A program made the position numbers and the translations under genes. A stretch of DNA of 64,000 nucleotides, taken from the NCBI RefSeq assembly GCF_021458635.1, contig NZ_JAIRDQ010000012.1, positions 124,001-188,000 on the forward strand, read 5' to 3'. Under the pieces are notes generated by a model. It saw only the letters and a program-made list of their open reading frames with translations, had not been told where the DNA came from and searched no databases. Within the stretch, counting starts at the first letter, position 1. Each line of letters starts with the position of its first letter. The DNA comes from Bradyrhizobium monzae (GTDB taxonomy: Bacteria; Pseudomonadota; Alphaproteobacteria; Rhizobiales; Xanthobacteraceae). Below are positions 26,481 through 35,736 of this stretch, in pieces.

Positions 26481-28741
26481 TGATGAGCGGCGGAGCCGCA
26501 GCGCGCGATGGTCGGAGGCTCCGCCTGCACGTGCGCGGCGCCGTGCAGGGCGTTGGCTTTCGGCCCTATGTCTATGGCCTTGCCATACGCTATCGCCTCG
26601 GCGGCTTCGTGGCCAATGACCCGCACGGTGTTGTGATCGAGGTTGAAGGTGCGCGCGCTGCCGATTTCGTCGCTGCGCTGCGACTGGAGAAACCGCCGCT
26701 GGCACGGATCGACGGGATCTCCGTGCAGCGGATCGGCGCCATTGAAAGCGACGAGTTCATTATTCGCGCCAGCGAGCAGGGCAGGGTGTCGACCCGGATC
26801 GTCGCCGACGCCGCCACTTGTACCCAGTGCCTGAGCGAGCTGTTCAATCCGAGCAGCCGCTTCCATCTTTACCCCTTCGTCAACTGCACCAATTGCGGTC
26901 CGCGCTATACCATTGCCGAGCGGCTGCCATATGACCGCCGCTCCACCGCGATGAAGCATTTCGCGATGTGCGCAGCTTGCGCCGCAGAATATGCCGATCC
27001 CGCAAGCCGCCGCTTTCATGCCGAGGCGATCGCCTGTCCATTGTGTGGTCCGCGCTTGAGCCACGGCATCGAGCAGATCGCCGCTGAGATCGCAGGCGGA
27101 AAAATCGTGGCGCTCAAGGGACTCGGTGGATATCAGCTCTTGTGCGATGCCCGAGACGACGAGGCGGTGCGGCGTCTGCGGCGGAGGAAGCAGCGGGAGC
27201 GGAAGCCGTTTGCGGTCATGGTTGCCGCAGTCGACGCTGTCGCGAAGATCGCTAACGCGGATGCAACAGAGCTGGCATTGTTGGAGTCGACGCCGCGCCC
27301 GATCGTATTGCTGACATCGCGTCGGCAACTCGCGCCGGCAATCGCGCCGGACCTGTCGCGGATCGGCGTCATGCTGCCGGTCGCGCCGCTGCATCATCTG
27401 GTGTTCCATGTGCTGAACTCGGCGCACCCGTGTGCGGACGGCTCCCCCTGGGTGATCGTGGCGACGAGCGCCAATCCGGGCGGCGAGCCGCTAGTCATCG
27501 AGAATGACGAGGCGGAGCGGCGGCTCGCCGGCATTGCCGACCTGATCGTCACCCATGATCGCGATATCGTCACGCGCGCTGACGATTCCGTGCTGTCGGT
27601 CGTTGCCGGACGCGCGCAATTCATCCGGAGGGCCCGCGGCTATGTTCCCGAGCCGATTCGGTTGGCGTGTGCCGTGCCGCCGGTGCTCGCAGTGGGCGGC
27701 GCGCTGAAGGCATCTGTCACGATCATGCGCGGTGATGAAGCCTTCGTCTCCCAGCACATCGGCGATCTCGATACCGTGGAGGGCATTCGCTTCTTCGAGG
27801 AGACGATCGAGCACCTGATCTCGACGCTGGATGTCGAGCCGGCCGTCGTGGCGCATGATCTTCACCCCAACATGGCCTCCACCCGCTTTGCCGAGGCGAG
27901 CGGCCGCCGGCTGATCGCGGTTCAGCACCATCATGCACATGCGGCGTCCGTGATGGCGGAGCACGGTATCGACGAGCCCGTGCTGGCACTGGTGCTTGAC
28001 GGCTTTGGTCATGGTAGCGACGGCGGGAGTTGGGGCGGCGAGCTCTTGCGATGTGAGGGCGCGCGCTTCCGGCGGATCGGACATCTGGTGCCGCTCAGGA
28101 TGCCAGGCGGCGATCGCGCCGCGCGCGAGCCTTGGCGGATGGCTGCCGGCGTGCTTCAGGCGCTCGGGCGCGGCGCGGAGATTCCACGTCGCTTTGCGGC
28201 GCAGCCGTTGGCGGCGGGTGTTTTGGCCCTGCTCGACCAGCCCGACGTGCCAACGACGACCAGCGCCGGTCGGATGTTCGATGCAGCCGCCGGATTGCTG
28301 GGGCTCTCCACGCGGCAGAGCTATGAAGGCGAAGCCGCGATGAAGCTGGAGGCGCGTGTTCGCCGGACACGCGTCGCTGAGGATGCCTGGACAATCGAAC
28401 AAGGCGTGTTGTCGCTGTATCCGCTGTTTGAACGTCTTGTGGCTGATGCCCCCGGTCCGACCGTAGGCACGGAGCTGCTTCATGGCACGTTTGCCGCGGC
28501 CTGTGTCGACTGGATCGCGTGTGCGGCACGAGAGACCGGCCTCACTACCGTCGTTTTGAGCGGCGGCTGCTTCCTCAACGCGATCCTGAGCGAGGAGGTG
28601 CAGCGCGGCTGCGTCGCTGTCGGGCTCAATCCGCAGCTCGCGCGCCAGGTGCCGCCGAATGACGGCGGCTTGAGCTTCGGCCAAGCCTGGGTTGCCGCTC
28701 TCCAAATGCTCGAACAACAAAGGCTGGAAGGAAACGCCTGA
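26477..28741 (+). CDS. hypF: Carbamoyltransferase HypF (cyanide ligand synthesis)
   Basis: This 754-residue protein makes the thiocarbamate on HypE that becomes the CN- ligands. The domains in order are an acylphosphatase-like domain (RGAVQGVGFRPYVYG, ~20-105), two zinc-finger pairs (CTQC/CTNC and CAAC/CPLC, ~115-200), a YrdC-like domain (~210-395) and a Kae1/carbamoyltransferase-like domain with VQHHHAHAASVMAEHG. It is complete and of normal length. It shares its last domain's fold with the O-carbamoyltransferase at 10072. Confidence 0.95.
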   Translation: MMMSGGAAARDGRRLRLHVRGAVQGVGFRPYVYGLAIRYRLGGFVANDPHGVVIEVEGARAADFVAALRLEKPPLARIDGISVQRIGAIESDEFIIRASEQGRVSTRIVADAATCTQCLSELFNPSSRFHLYPFVNCTNCGPRYTIAERLPYDRRSTAMKHFAMCAACAAEYADPASRRFHAEAIACPLCGPRLSHGIEQIAAEIAGGKIVALKGLGGYQLLCDARDDEAVRRLRRRKQRERKPFAVMVAAVDAVAKIANADATELALLESTPRPIVLLTSRRQLAPAIAPDLSRIGVMLPVAPLHHLVFHVLNSAHPCADGSPWVIVATSANPGGEPLVIENDEAERRLAGIADLIVTHDRDIVTRADDSVLSVVAGRAQFIRRARGYVPEPIRLACAVPPVLAVGGALKASVTIMRGDEAFVSQHIGDLDTVEGIRFFEETIEHLISTLDVEPAVVAHDLHPNMASTRFAEASGRRLIAVQHHHAHAASVMAEHGIDEPVLALVLDGFGHGSDGGSWGGELLRCEGARFRRIGHLVPLRMPGGDRAAREPWRMAAGVLQALGRGAEIPRRFAAQPLAAGVLALLDQPDVPTTTSAGRMFDAAAGLLGLSTRQSYEGEAAMKLEARVRRTRVAEDAWTIEQGVLSLYPLFERLVADAPGPTVGTELLHGTFAAACVDWIACAARETGLTTVVLSGGCFLNAILSEEVQRGCVAVGLNPQLARQVPPNDGGLSFGQAWVAALQMLEQQRLEGNA

Positions 28742-28977
28742 TGTGTCTCGCCATACCTGCAGAGGTTACAAAGCTCCTTCCCGACGAGATGGCCGTCGTC
28801 TCGATCGACGGCGTCACCAAGGAGATTTCGGTGGCGCTGATCGAAGATCTTGCCGTCGGCGACTACGTGATCATCCATGTCGGCTATGCCTTGACCAAGA
28901 TCGATCCGGATGAGGTGAGGCGGACGCTGGAGCTCTTGCGTGAGCTCAGCACCGAAGGGCAGGGAGCAATGCAGTGA
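28741..28977 (+). CDS. hypC: Hydrogenase maturation chaperone HypC
   Basis: This 78-residue protein starts MCLAIPAEVTKL; Cys2 together with a His in VIIHVGYAL binds the Fe(CN)2CO unit with HypD. It is the general HypC, distinct from the HupF paralogue in the same operon. It joins hypF by TGATG and overlaps hypD by GTGA. Confidence 0.96.
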   Translation: MCLAIPAEVTKLLPDEMAVVSIDGVTKEISVALIEDLAVGDYVIIHVGYALTKIDPDEVRRTLELLRELSTEGQGAMQ

Positions 28978-30116
28978 AATACGCCGACGAATTTCGGGAC
29001 AAGGCAATCGCGCTGGGATTGGCCAGGGCGATCCGGTCTGAGGCCAATCCGCAGAGGTCCTACCGCTTCATGGAGTTCTGCGGCGGACATACGCACGCGA
29101 TTTCGCGCTATGGCCTGGAGGACATACTGCCCAAGAACGTGCGGATGATCCACGGCCCCGGCTGTCCCGTCTGCGTGCTGCCGGCGGGACGTATCGACAT
29201 GGCGATCCGGCTGGCCGATCGGCCGGAGGTGATCCTTTGCGTCTATGGCGATTTGATGCGGGTGCCGGGCTCGCAAGGTGCCTCGCTGTTGAAGGCGAAG
29301 GCACGTGGCGCCGACGTCCGCATGGTCTATTCCACGGTCGATGCGATCCGGATCGCGGAAGAGAATCCGGAGCAGGAAGTCGTGTTCTTCGCGATCGGCT
29401 TCGAGACCACGACGCCGCCGACCGCAATCTTGATCCGGCGCGCTGAGAAGAAGCAGCTCGAAAACTTCAGCGTGGTCTGCAACCACGTGCGGACGCCGCC
29501 GGCGATGCAGAACATTTTGGAGAGTCCCGACACCCGCAGCATCCGCCGCGTCGAGATCGACGGTTTCGTGGGGCCCGCGCATGTCAGCATCATCATTGGC
29601 ACCGAGCCCTACGAGGTCTTTGCAGAGGAATTTGGCAAGCCGGTGGTGATCTCGGGCTTCGAGCCGCTTGACATGATGCAGGCGATTCTGATGCTGGTGC
29701 GTCAGGTCAACGAGAACCGGAACGAGGTGGAGAATCAATACAGCCGTGCCGTAACGCGCGATGGGAATCCGCGCGCCAAGGAGGAGGTCTCGAATATTTT
29801 CGAGCTGCGCGATCAGTTCGAATGGCGAGGCCTCGGGCTCGTGCCCTATAGCGGATTGAAGCTGAAGCAAACCTACGCCAGATTTGATGCGGAGGTACGT
29901 TTCGCCTTGAACGAGCTGCGCGTCCCCGACAATCCGGCCTGCGAATGCGGCGCGATCCTGCGCGGTGTCAAGAAACCGGTCGACTGCAAGCTGTTCGGAA
30001 CGGTGTGCACGCCGGAGACCCCGGTGGGATCCTGCATGGTCTCCTCGGAAGGCGCATGTGCCGCGCATTGGACCTATGGTCGCTTCCGCGATCGTCAGCA
30101 GAAGCGGGCGTCATGA
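28974..30116 (+). CDS. hypD: Fe-S scaffold HypD
   Basis: This 380-residue protein assembles the Fe(CN)2CO group with HypC. It has the conserved motifs MEFCGGHTHAI, IHGPGCPVCVLP and the C-terminal cysteine block that holds the [4Fe-4S] cluster (ACECGAILRG, CKLFGTVCTP, GACAAHW). It starts with GTG, overlaps hypC by 4 bp and hypE by 4 bp. It is complete. Confidence 0.96.
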   Translation: MKYADEFRDKAIALGLARAIRSEANPQRSYRFMEFCGGHTHAISRYGLEDILPKNVRMIHGPGCPVCVLPAGRIDMAIRLADRPEVILCVYGDLMRVPGSQGASLLKAKARGADVRMVYSTVDAIRIAEENPEQEVVFFAIGFETTTPPTAILIRRAEKKQLENFSVVCNHVRTPPAMQNILESPDTRSIRRVEIDGFVGPAHVSIIIGTEPYEVFAEEFGKPVVISGFEPLDMMQAILMLVRQVNENRNEVENQYSRAVTRDGNPRAKEEVSNIFELRDQFEWRGLGLVPYSGLKLKQTYARFDAEVRFALNELRVPDNPACECGAILRGVKKPVDCKLFGTVCTPETPVGSCMVSSEGACAAHWTYGRFRDRQQKRAS

Positions 30117-31153
30117 GAGCCCATCAGCGCAAGCTCGACATCAAGCACGGCTGCGTCGACCTGTCCCACGGTTCCGGCGGCCGTGCGATGTCGCAGTTGA
30201 TCTCGGGCCTGTTCCACGAGGCGTTCGGCAACGAATGGCTGGCGCGCGGCAACGATCAGTCCGCCTTCGACGTCGGCGCCGGGCGCATGGTGATGACGAC
30301 TGATGGCTATGTGGTTTCACCGCTGTTCTTTCCCGGAGGCAATATCGGCTCGCTCGCGGTGCACGGCACCGTCAACGACATCGCCATGGCCGGTGCCCGA
30401 CCGCTTTATCTGTCTGCGAGTTTCATTATTGAGGAAGGCTTTCGGTTTTCAGACCTCAAGATGATCGCGGACTCCATGGGCGAGGCGGCGCAATCCGCCG
30501 GCGTTCATATCATCACCGGCGACACCAAGGTGGTCGAGCGCGGCAAGGCCGATGGCCTGTTCATTTCGACCGCGGGCGTTGGCCTGGTGCCTGAGGGACT
30601 GGATCTCTCCGCCGAGAATGCGAGGGTCGGAGATCGGGTGCTGATCTCGGGCACGCTTGGCGATCACGGCGTCGCAATCATGTCAAAGCGCCAGAACCTC
30701 GCCTTTGAAACGGAGATCGTCTCGGATTCGGCCGCCCTGCATGATCTGGTCGCCAGGATGGTGGCGGCGGGCGGCCGCGGCATCCGTCTGATGCGAGATC
30801 CCACGCGCGGCGGCCTCGCGGCGACATTGAACGAAATTGCCCAGCAGTCCGAACTAGGCTTCAGTCTCCAGGAAGAGGCGATTCCGGTCAAGCCGGGGGT
30901 GGCGGCTGCCTGCGAGTTGCTCGGGCTCGATCCGCTCTACGTCGCCAATGAGGGGAAGCTGGTCGCGATCGTGTCGCCTGATGTCGCCGGAGCCGTGCTG
31001 GCCGCCATGAGAGCGCACCCGCTCAGTCGCGATGCCGCCGATATCGGCGAAGCGGTGCCGGACGATCATCACTTCGTGCAGATGGCGACGAGCTTTGGCG
31101 GTGGCCGAATCGTCGACTGGTTGTCGGGCGAGCAACTGCCCCGGATCTGTTGA
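30113..31153 (+). CDS. hypE: Carbamoyl dehydratase HypE
   Basis: This 346-residue AIRS/PurM-type ATPase dehydrates the carbamoyl group on its C-terminal cysteine to thiocyanate. It begins with the LSHGSGGRAM motif, has the ATP-binding DPTRGGLAATLNE region and ends PRIC, with the acceptor Cys as the very last residue. The ATG at 30113 overlaps hypD (ATGA). It is the last gene of the hydrogenase operon here; hoxX and hoxA, which follow in some bradyrhizobia, are absent. Confidence 0.96.
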   Translation: MRAHQRKLDIKHGCVDLSHGSGGRAMSQLISGLFHEAFGNEWLARGNDQSAFDVGAGRMVMTTDGYVVSPLFFPGGNIGSLAVHGTVNDIAMAGARPLYLSASFIIEEGFRFSDLKMIADSMGEAAQSAGVHIITGDTKVVERGKADGLFISTAGVGLVPEGLDLSAENARVGDRVLISGTLGDHGVAIMSKRQNLAFETEIVSDSAALHDLVARMVAAGGRGIRLMRDPTRGGLAATLNEIAQQSELGFSLQEEAIPVKPGVAAACELLGLDPLYVANEGKLVAIVSPDVAGAVLAAMRAHPLSRDAADIGEAVPDDHHFVQMATSFGGGRIVDWLSGEQLPRIC

Positions 31154-31542
31154 GGCCCAAGATGCGCATTTAGCCCCATGCCAACGCCGCGTCCTATACC
31201 TACACCGCGAAGCACGAGAGTTCAGTCCGGTGGATTCGCTTGAAACCTTCGATATCGCGAGCCAGCACTGTGAGGAGCATTCAATCGAAGTCCTCAACGA
31301 ATTCATTAAAGTATCTTTTCGCTGGCTGTGCACTCCGGATTGACCGACAAGACCCAATGGCTCAATTCAAAGCGCCCAGACCGAAATCCCTCTACCGGCA
31401 GGTCAACCCCGTAAACGACGCAGAACGGCAAGACTTTGCATCTTCGGTTCATTGTTGACCCAAGCCGCGTAGTAGAATACTTGAGAAGTGCAGCCACAAT
31501 TTTGATGTCGTGACTCAGGAGGTCGAGTCCCAAAGACGTCGC
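31154..31542. other. Intergenic region after hypE
   Basis: No gene is supported in this ~390-bp stretch. I see no hoxX or hoxA sequence and no clear terminator. The glycine riboswitch begins just after it. Confidence 0.4.
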
Positions 31543-31697
31543 TTGCGGAAGAGATCGGCTTCGGCCGACGCCGAAGGAGCAACCGCCCCGGAAACTCTCA
31601 GGCAACAAGGACCGCGTGTGACGAAACAACATCTGGAAAGAGGTGCCTTGGCACCCGCCGACGGGATAATACTCTCAGGCAAATAGACAGATGGGGC
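31543..31697 (+). ncRNA. Tandem glycine riboswitch upstream of sdaA
   Basis: The first aptamer contains the conserved GCCGAAGGAGCAA, GGAAACTCTCAGGCAA and AGGACCG elements. A second aptamer follows after a short linker (ATCTGGAAAGAG ... CTCTCAGGCAAA ... GACAGATGGGG). This is the known two-aptamer architecture. It ends about 38 bp before the sdaA ATG, so it controls transcription or translation of serine dehydratase in response to glycine. Confidence 0.9.
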
Positions 31698-31734
31698 GCA
31701 TTTGAAATCAATCACTTGATTGAGGTGTGCGCCC

Positions 31735-33158
31735 ATGTCCCAGACTGTCGAACAAGTCACCACGCCCGGTTTATCGTCCAGGCGCCTAGCCGGTCCGATC
31801 AGTGTCCTCGATCTATTCACGATCGGAATCGGCCCATCCAGCTCGCATACCGTTGGACCGATGCGCGCGGCCCATCGATTCATCGAATGCTTGGGCGAAG
31901 ATCTATGGCGCTGTCGCTTGGTTGTCGTCGAGCTCTACGGGTCGCTGGCGCTGACTGGCAAGGGTCACCGCACCGATATTGCCCTTCTGCTGGGACTATC
32001 GGGCTGGCTGCCAGAATCCGTTGATCCTGAAGCCATATCCATTATTGCCGGGCTGATCCGATCGCGTTCCGAGATCTTGCTTGGCGGTCGTCATGCGGTT
32101 GGCTTCGATGAGCGTCAGCACCTCACCTTCCGCACCGGCGAGTTCCTGCCGGGGCACTCAAATGGTATGAAATTCGCAGCGCATTCGGATACGGGCGTCC
32201 TGCTTCGTCAAACCTATTACTCCGTTGGCGGCGGCGCGATCGTGTGTGAAGGCGACCAGCCGAGGAACCCCGCTGTTCGAAACGTTGGATGTGAGCCGTA
32301 CCCGTTCACGTCAGCGCATGAGCTTCTTGCGATAGGTGAGAGGACCAGCTTGTCGATTGCCGATATCGTTGCTGCCAACGAACTATCGCATAGGGAGGAG
32401 ACTGAAACCAATGCATTCCTGGATAGCGTTCGCGATGCCATGATGCGCTGCATCGATCGCGGGTGTGTCAACGGGGGTGTTCTGCCTGGTGGCCTGAAGG
32501 TACCGCGCCGTGCGCCAGGCCTGCTCAGCAAGCTCAAGACGACGTCAAAGGGGGCGGCACATCCATTTCACGTGATGGAATGGGTCAGCCTCTTTGCTCT
32601 CGCGGTCAATGAAGAGAACGCGGCCGGGGACGGGTCGTGACTGCGCCGACGAATGGAGCTGCCGGCGTCATACCCGCGGTCCTGAAATTCTCCGAGATGT
32701 TCTTCCCGGATCCGAGCCCGGCAAAAGCCCGCATCTTTCTCCTGACGGCGTCCGCGATCGGTATGCTCTACAAACGGAACGCTTCGATATCCGCCGCCGA
32801 AATGGGTTGTCAGGGCGAGGTCGGCGTTGCTTGCTCCATGGCGGCAGCAGGTCTTGTGGCCGTCCTGGGTGGCACCAACCGGCAGATCGAGAACGCCGCC
32901 GAAATCGGCATGGAGCACAATCTCGGTCTCACATGTGACCCGATCGGTGGCCTCGTGCAGATCCCGTGTATTGAGCGCAACACAATGGGTGCGATCAAGG
33001 CGATCAATGCCGCGATGCTCGCGTTGCATGGTGATGGCCGACATCACGTGTCCCTCGATGCCGTCATTGAAACGATGCGCCAGACGGGGGAGGACATGCG
33101 CACCAAGTACAAGGAAACGAGTCTGGGTGGCCTGGCCGTCAACGTGGTCGATTGCTAG
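31735..33158 (+). pseudogene. sdaA: L-serine ammonia-lyase (Fe-S type), split by a one-base frameshift
   Basis: The sequence encodes single-chain iron-sulfur L-serine dehydratase (serine to pyruvate and ammonia). The first part (31735-32640) has LDLFTIGIGPSSSHTVGPMR and runs to AVNEENAAGDGS, then stops. The second part (in the -1 frame from about 32631, to 33158) continues TAPTNGAAGVIPAVL and includes the Cys-rich block (GCQGEVGVACS, LTCDPIGG, IPCIERN). Inserting one G in the GGGG run at 32626-32629 restores a continuous protein of about 475 residues with AAGGRVVTAPTNG at the join. Everything else is intact, so this is a recent mutation or a sequencing or assembly error. The start at 31735 (MSQTVEQV) is preferred over the upstream TTG. 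Confidence 0.85.
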
Positions 33159-33171
33159 ATACCCTGAAGCA

Positions 33172-33191
33172 AGCGTTCTTCAAGGAACGCT
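33172..33191. terminator. Small hairpin between convergent sdaA and lysR-type gene
   Basis: AGCGTTC and GAACGCT form a 7-bp stem with a 6-nt loop, 13 bp after the sdaA stop. The following TCATTTC is only weakly T-rich, so termination is tentative. Confidence 0.4.
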
Positions 33192-33262
33192 CATTTCGGA
33201 CAATGCTCCGACCCGCGACGCGTTCGGCGTAACAGCGCCGCTGGTCGAGACCCGCTGCATCT

Positions 33263-34186
33263 TCACCCCGCAACCGGGAAGCCAATCTGTCGGGAATTCC
33301 GTCGTCGATGGGCAACGTCGAGAATGAGGGTTCGCAGCCACTGCAGCCCGGGATCTCGTTCATGCGAGATGCGCCACTGAAGAACGTCGGTCATGAGGGG
33401 GAGGGATATGGGAGCTTCCACTTTCCTTATCGGCAGCGTGGCCGTTGCCCGATCAGCCAGGTCCGCGGGGATGAGCGCCAGGAACTGGGTCCCGATAAGC
33501 GCTTGCGGAAGCAGGGTGAAGCTTGGTGCCGTTATCCCGGCCTGTGGAGCGCGGCCAAATTGCTTGAAGAACCAAGCCTCTATGAACGTCGCTCGCTCGC
33601 TATAGGCCTGCGCATGACGCATCTCGAGAAACTGTTCGAGCGTCAAGCTATCTCCGACGCTTTCGTTCTCCTTCCATACGATACATTCGTAGCTAATCGA
33701 AGGGAGGGCGGCGAACGGACAATCTTCCAGCATGAATCGATCCGGAACGATCAGGAAATCGATTTCGGTGCGAAAAAAGCGGGTGCTTGGGCCTTGGTAG
33801 AATATGTTGACCGAGGGGGCGACAGCGCGCAATGCGGCAAGGATATCGACGATAAGAGTTGCCCAGACATAGTCAGAGCACGCGATCGTAAAATGTCGCT
33901 CGGAGGTTGCTGGGTCGAACGAGGTCCGCATTGCCAAGAGTTTTTCCGTTTCGGTCAGGATGGCGCGGAGCGGTGCCACCAATTCCTCTGCGAGAGGGGT
34001 GAGAGCCATTCGGCGGCCGTTCCGAACCAGCAACTCGTCTTCGAAGTGCTGGCGCAGCCTGGATAGAATCCCGCTGGTCGCCGACTGGCTGAGCAGCAGT
34101 CGCTCGGCCGCCCGCGATATGTTTTGATGGGTCAGGATCGCGTCCAAGGCGACGAGCAGATTCATGTCGAGGTGCCGGAACCGCAT
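33263..34186 (-). CDS. NodD-subfamily LysR-type transcriptional regulator
   Basis: This 307-residue LysR protein begins MRFRHLDMNLLVALDAIL, the opening typical of the NodD/NahR/PnbR branch, with the helix-turn-helix at residues ~20-40 (ISRAAERLLLSQSATSGILS) and an effector domain from ~90. The start at 34186 is chosen to match NodD family starts; upstream in-frame ATGs at 34210 and 34318 are less likely. It may not be a true nodulation regulator, since no nod genes are nearby. It is divergent from the binding-protein gene at 34412, and a palindrome with the ATC-N9-GAT core of nod boxes occurs upstream of two nearby genes. Confidence 0.85.
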   Translation of the reverse strand: MRFRHLDMNLLVALDAILTHQNISRAAERLLLSQSATSGILSRLRQHFEDELLVRNGRRMALTPLAEELVAPLRAILTETEKLLAMRTSFDPATSERHFTIACSDYVWATLIVDILAALRAVAPSVNIFYQGPSTRFFRTEIDFLIVPDRFMLEDCPFAALPSISYECIVWKENESVGDSLTLEQFLEMRHAQAYSERATFIEAWFFKQFGRAPQAGITAPSFTLLPQALIGTQFLALIPADLADRATATLPIRKVEAPISLPLMTDVLQWRISHERDPGLQWLRTLILDVAHRRRNSRQIGFPVAG

Positions 34187-34311
34187 GGGTGGTCTCTTCG
34201 AAGTTTCCATGGTCTGTCGGGAGCCCTTTCGCTCCCTTCCCTGGCACGAGTGTACCCGAGGCGCATTTGGCGACTGGGGGCGTTTGTGCTTGGCCCGGGC
34301 GGGTAAGCCGC

Positions 34312-34348
34312 TTGACATTAAGTCTTATGTGATCACAATACGAGATCA
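34312..34348 (+). promoter_or_regulatory. Promoter with bipartite TGATCA operator, copy 1
   Basis: A -35-like CGCTTGACA (TTGACA at 34312-34317) is followed by TGATCA at 34330-34335 and AGATCA at 34343-34348, 13 bp apart, overlapping the -10 region (CACAAT). TGTGATCACA is itself a perfect palindrome. It lies ~65 bp before the binding-protein gene at 34412 and in the divergent region of the LysR gene. Confidence 0.7.
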
Positions 34349-34411
34349 AATTTATCGGGGGTTGTTTCGGTCACGGGCACTTGCCCGCAGAGACCAGAAG
34401 AGGAGGGACTT

Positions 34412-35395
34412 ATGCCAAAACTGCACCACGTTTTTGGGATTCTTGCGGTCGCGATCGCCGCCTCGTTCTGGACAACGACAGCGTCCGCCCTGGACACTGT
34501 GAACGTCCGGTTTAGCTGGAAGCTAAAGGGCGAGTATGGCTTCCTCTATCTGGGTAAAGAGAGAGGCCTCTACCAAAAGAAGGGAATCGATATCGTTCTC
34601 GGAGAAGGCGCGGGTGCACAAGCAGCTCTCGGAGGTCTTGTACGCGGCAATGAAGATGTCGTGGTCGTTCCCGCCATATTTGCCATCTCGGCAATCGGAA
34701 AAGGAATGCCGGTCAAACTCGCGGCGATTTATCAGGAGCGAGCGCCCTTCGCCCTCATTTCGTGGCCCGACAAGGCCGTGACAACACCGGCGCAGATGGA
34801 AGGCAAGTCGCTTGCGATCTCCGTCGGAGACCCTGCCACGACCTATCTAGACGTCTTCTGCGCGATCAACAAAATCAACTGCGACAAGATCAGTAAGGTT
34901 CAAGTCGACCCGCAGGTGAAATTTCCCCAATTCATGCAAAGGCGCGTCGATCTCATCAGCGTTTATACCAATGTTGATCTGCCCCTTATCGAAGAGCGAA
35001 GTGGCACAAAATTTCCTGTGTTGGACATGCCGAAGTTCGGCCTCGGCGTACCTGGGCTTGCCGTCGTGGTGAGCGACAAGGGAATCGCCGAAAAATCTGA
35101 ACCGCTCAGGCGCTTCCTCGCCGCGACCGAGGAGGCAATCGAGTTGACCAAGTCAGAGCCGGCGGCAGCGACGGCCGCGCTGAAAAGCGCTTGGAGCGCG
35201 GCTCCCTCGGACGAGCTGATAAAAGCGCAGATCGTTGCAACTTCAGCCACGCTGAATTTCGAGAAGGGTCGGCCAGCCGGCTGGATCAGCGACAAAACGA
35301 TATCGGACGCGTTGAAATTGATGTCCGCAACCGAGAGTACCGACCCGAACAAGCCGGTTACAGACTTCTACACCAACGATCTACTCAAGAAGTAG
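34412..35395 (+). CDS. ABC transporter substrate-binding protein, NMT1/TauA/SsuA type (paralogue 1)
   Basis: This 327-residue periplasmic protein has a Sec signal peptide (residues 1-~29, cleaved near TTTASALDT) and the NMT1/THI5-like fold (VRFSWKLKGEYGFLYLGKER). Relatives bind nitrogen- or sulfur-containing small molecules such as taurine, aliphatic sulfonates, pyrimidine precursors and hydantoins. The Shine-Dalgarno is GAGGAGGG. It is strongly similar to the second binding protein at 57847 (both share SWKLKGEYG and the phrase CA-NKI-C). No permease gene is adjacent; it may use the permease and ATPase at 54473-56163. Confidence 0.88.
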   Translation: MPKLHHVFGILAVAIAASFWTTTASALDTVNVRFSWKLKGEYGFLYLGKERGLYQKKGIDIVLGEGAGAQAALGGLVRGNEDVVVVPAIFAISAIGKGMPVKLAAIYQERAPFALISWPDKAVTTPAQMEGKSLAISVGDPATTYLDVFCAINKINCDKISKVQVDPQVKFPQFMQRRVDLISVYTNVDLPLIEERSGTKFPVLDMPKFGLGVPGLAVVVSDKGIAEKSEPLRRFLAATEEAIELTKSEPAAATAALKSAWSAAPSDELIKAQIVATSATLNFEKGRPAGWISDKTISDALKLMSATESTDPNKPVTDFYTNDLLKK

Positions 35396-35736
35396 CTCAC
35401 GCCAGGTCGGTGGCGACGATCGATATACAGCTACTCAAACTTCTGTTGCGGTCCCGCCGTCTCTTCGAGCCGACCGGCATGGCGTGACTGTCGTGGGCGA
35501 GGCGAAGCGCTGTGGGTCGTCGTGGATTTCGTCCTTGGATGTGTCCACCCAGGTCCGCCTTCACCTACGCAGGTGCATGGTCGGGTGCCGGAGAAGAGCG
35601 AATGTTTTGCTCGCTCAGGCCGTGCGAGCGTCAGTGTCCTCAAGGCAGCCGCGAATGATCGTGCGGCATGCGACGTCAACAGCGAACTCCTGAACGTATG
35701 GGCTCTCAGCTCTGCCAGCGCGGGAAGAATGGTTAC
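35396..35736. other. Intergenic region upstream of the chemoreceptor gene
   Basis: No gene, hairpin or operator copy is seen in this ~340-bp stretch. Confidence 0.4.

Noticed and set aside
32620..32645. Programmed -1 ribosomal frameshift in sdaA
   Set aside because: There is no X-XXY-YYZ slippery site or obvious downstream pseudoknot, and serine dehydratases are not known to use recoding; a lost G is simpler.
33263..34186. Calling the LysR gene nodD
   Set aside because: It belongs to the NodD branch by its N-terminus, but no nod genes are nearby and the palindromes sit at catabolic genes, so no symbol is given.
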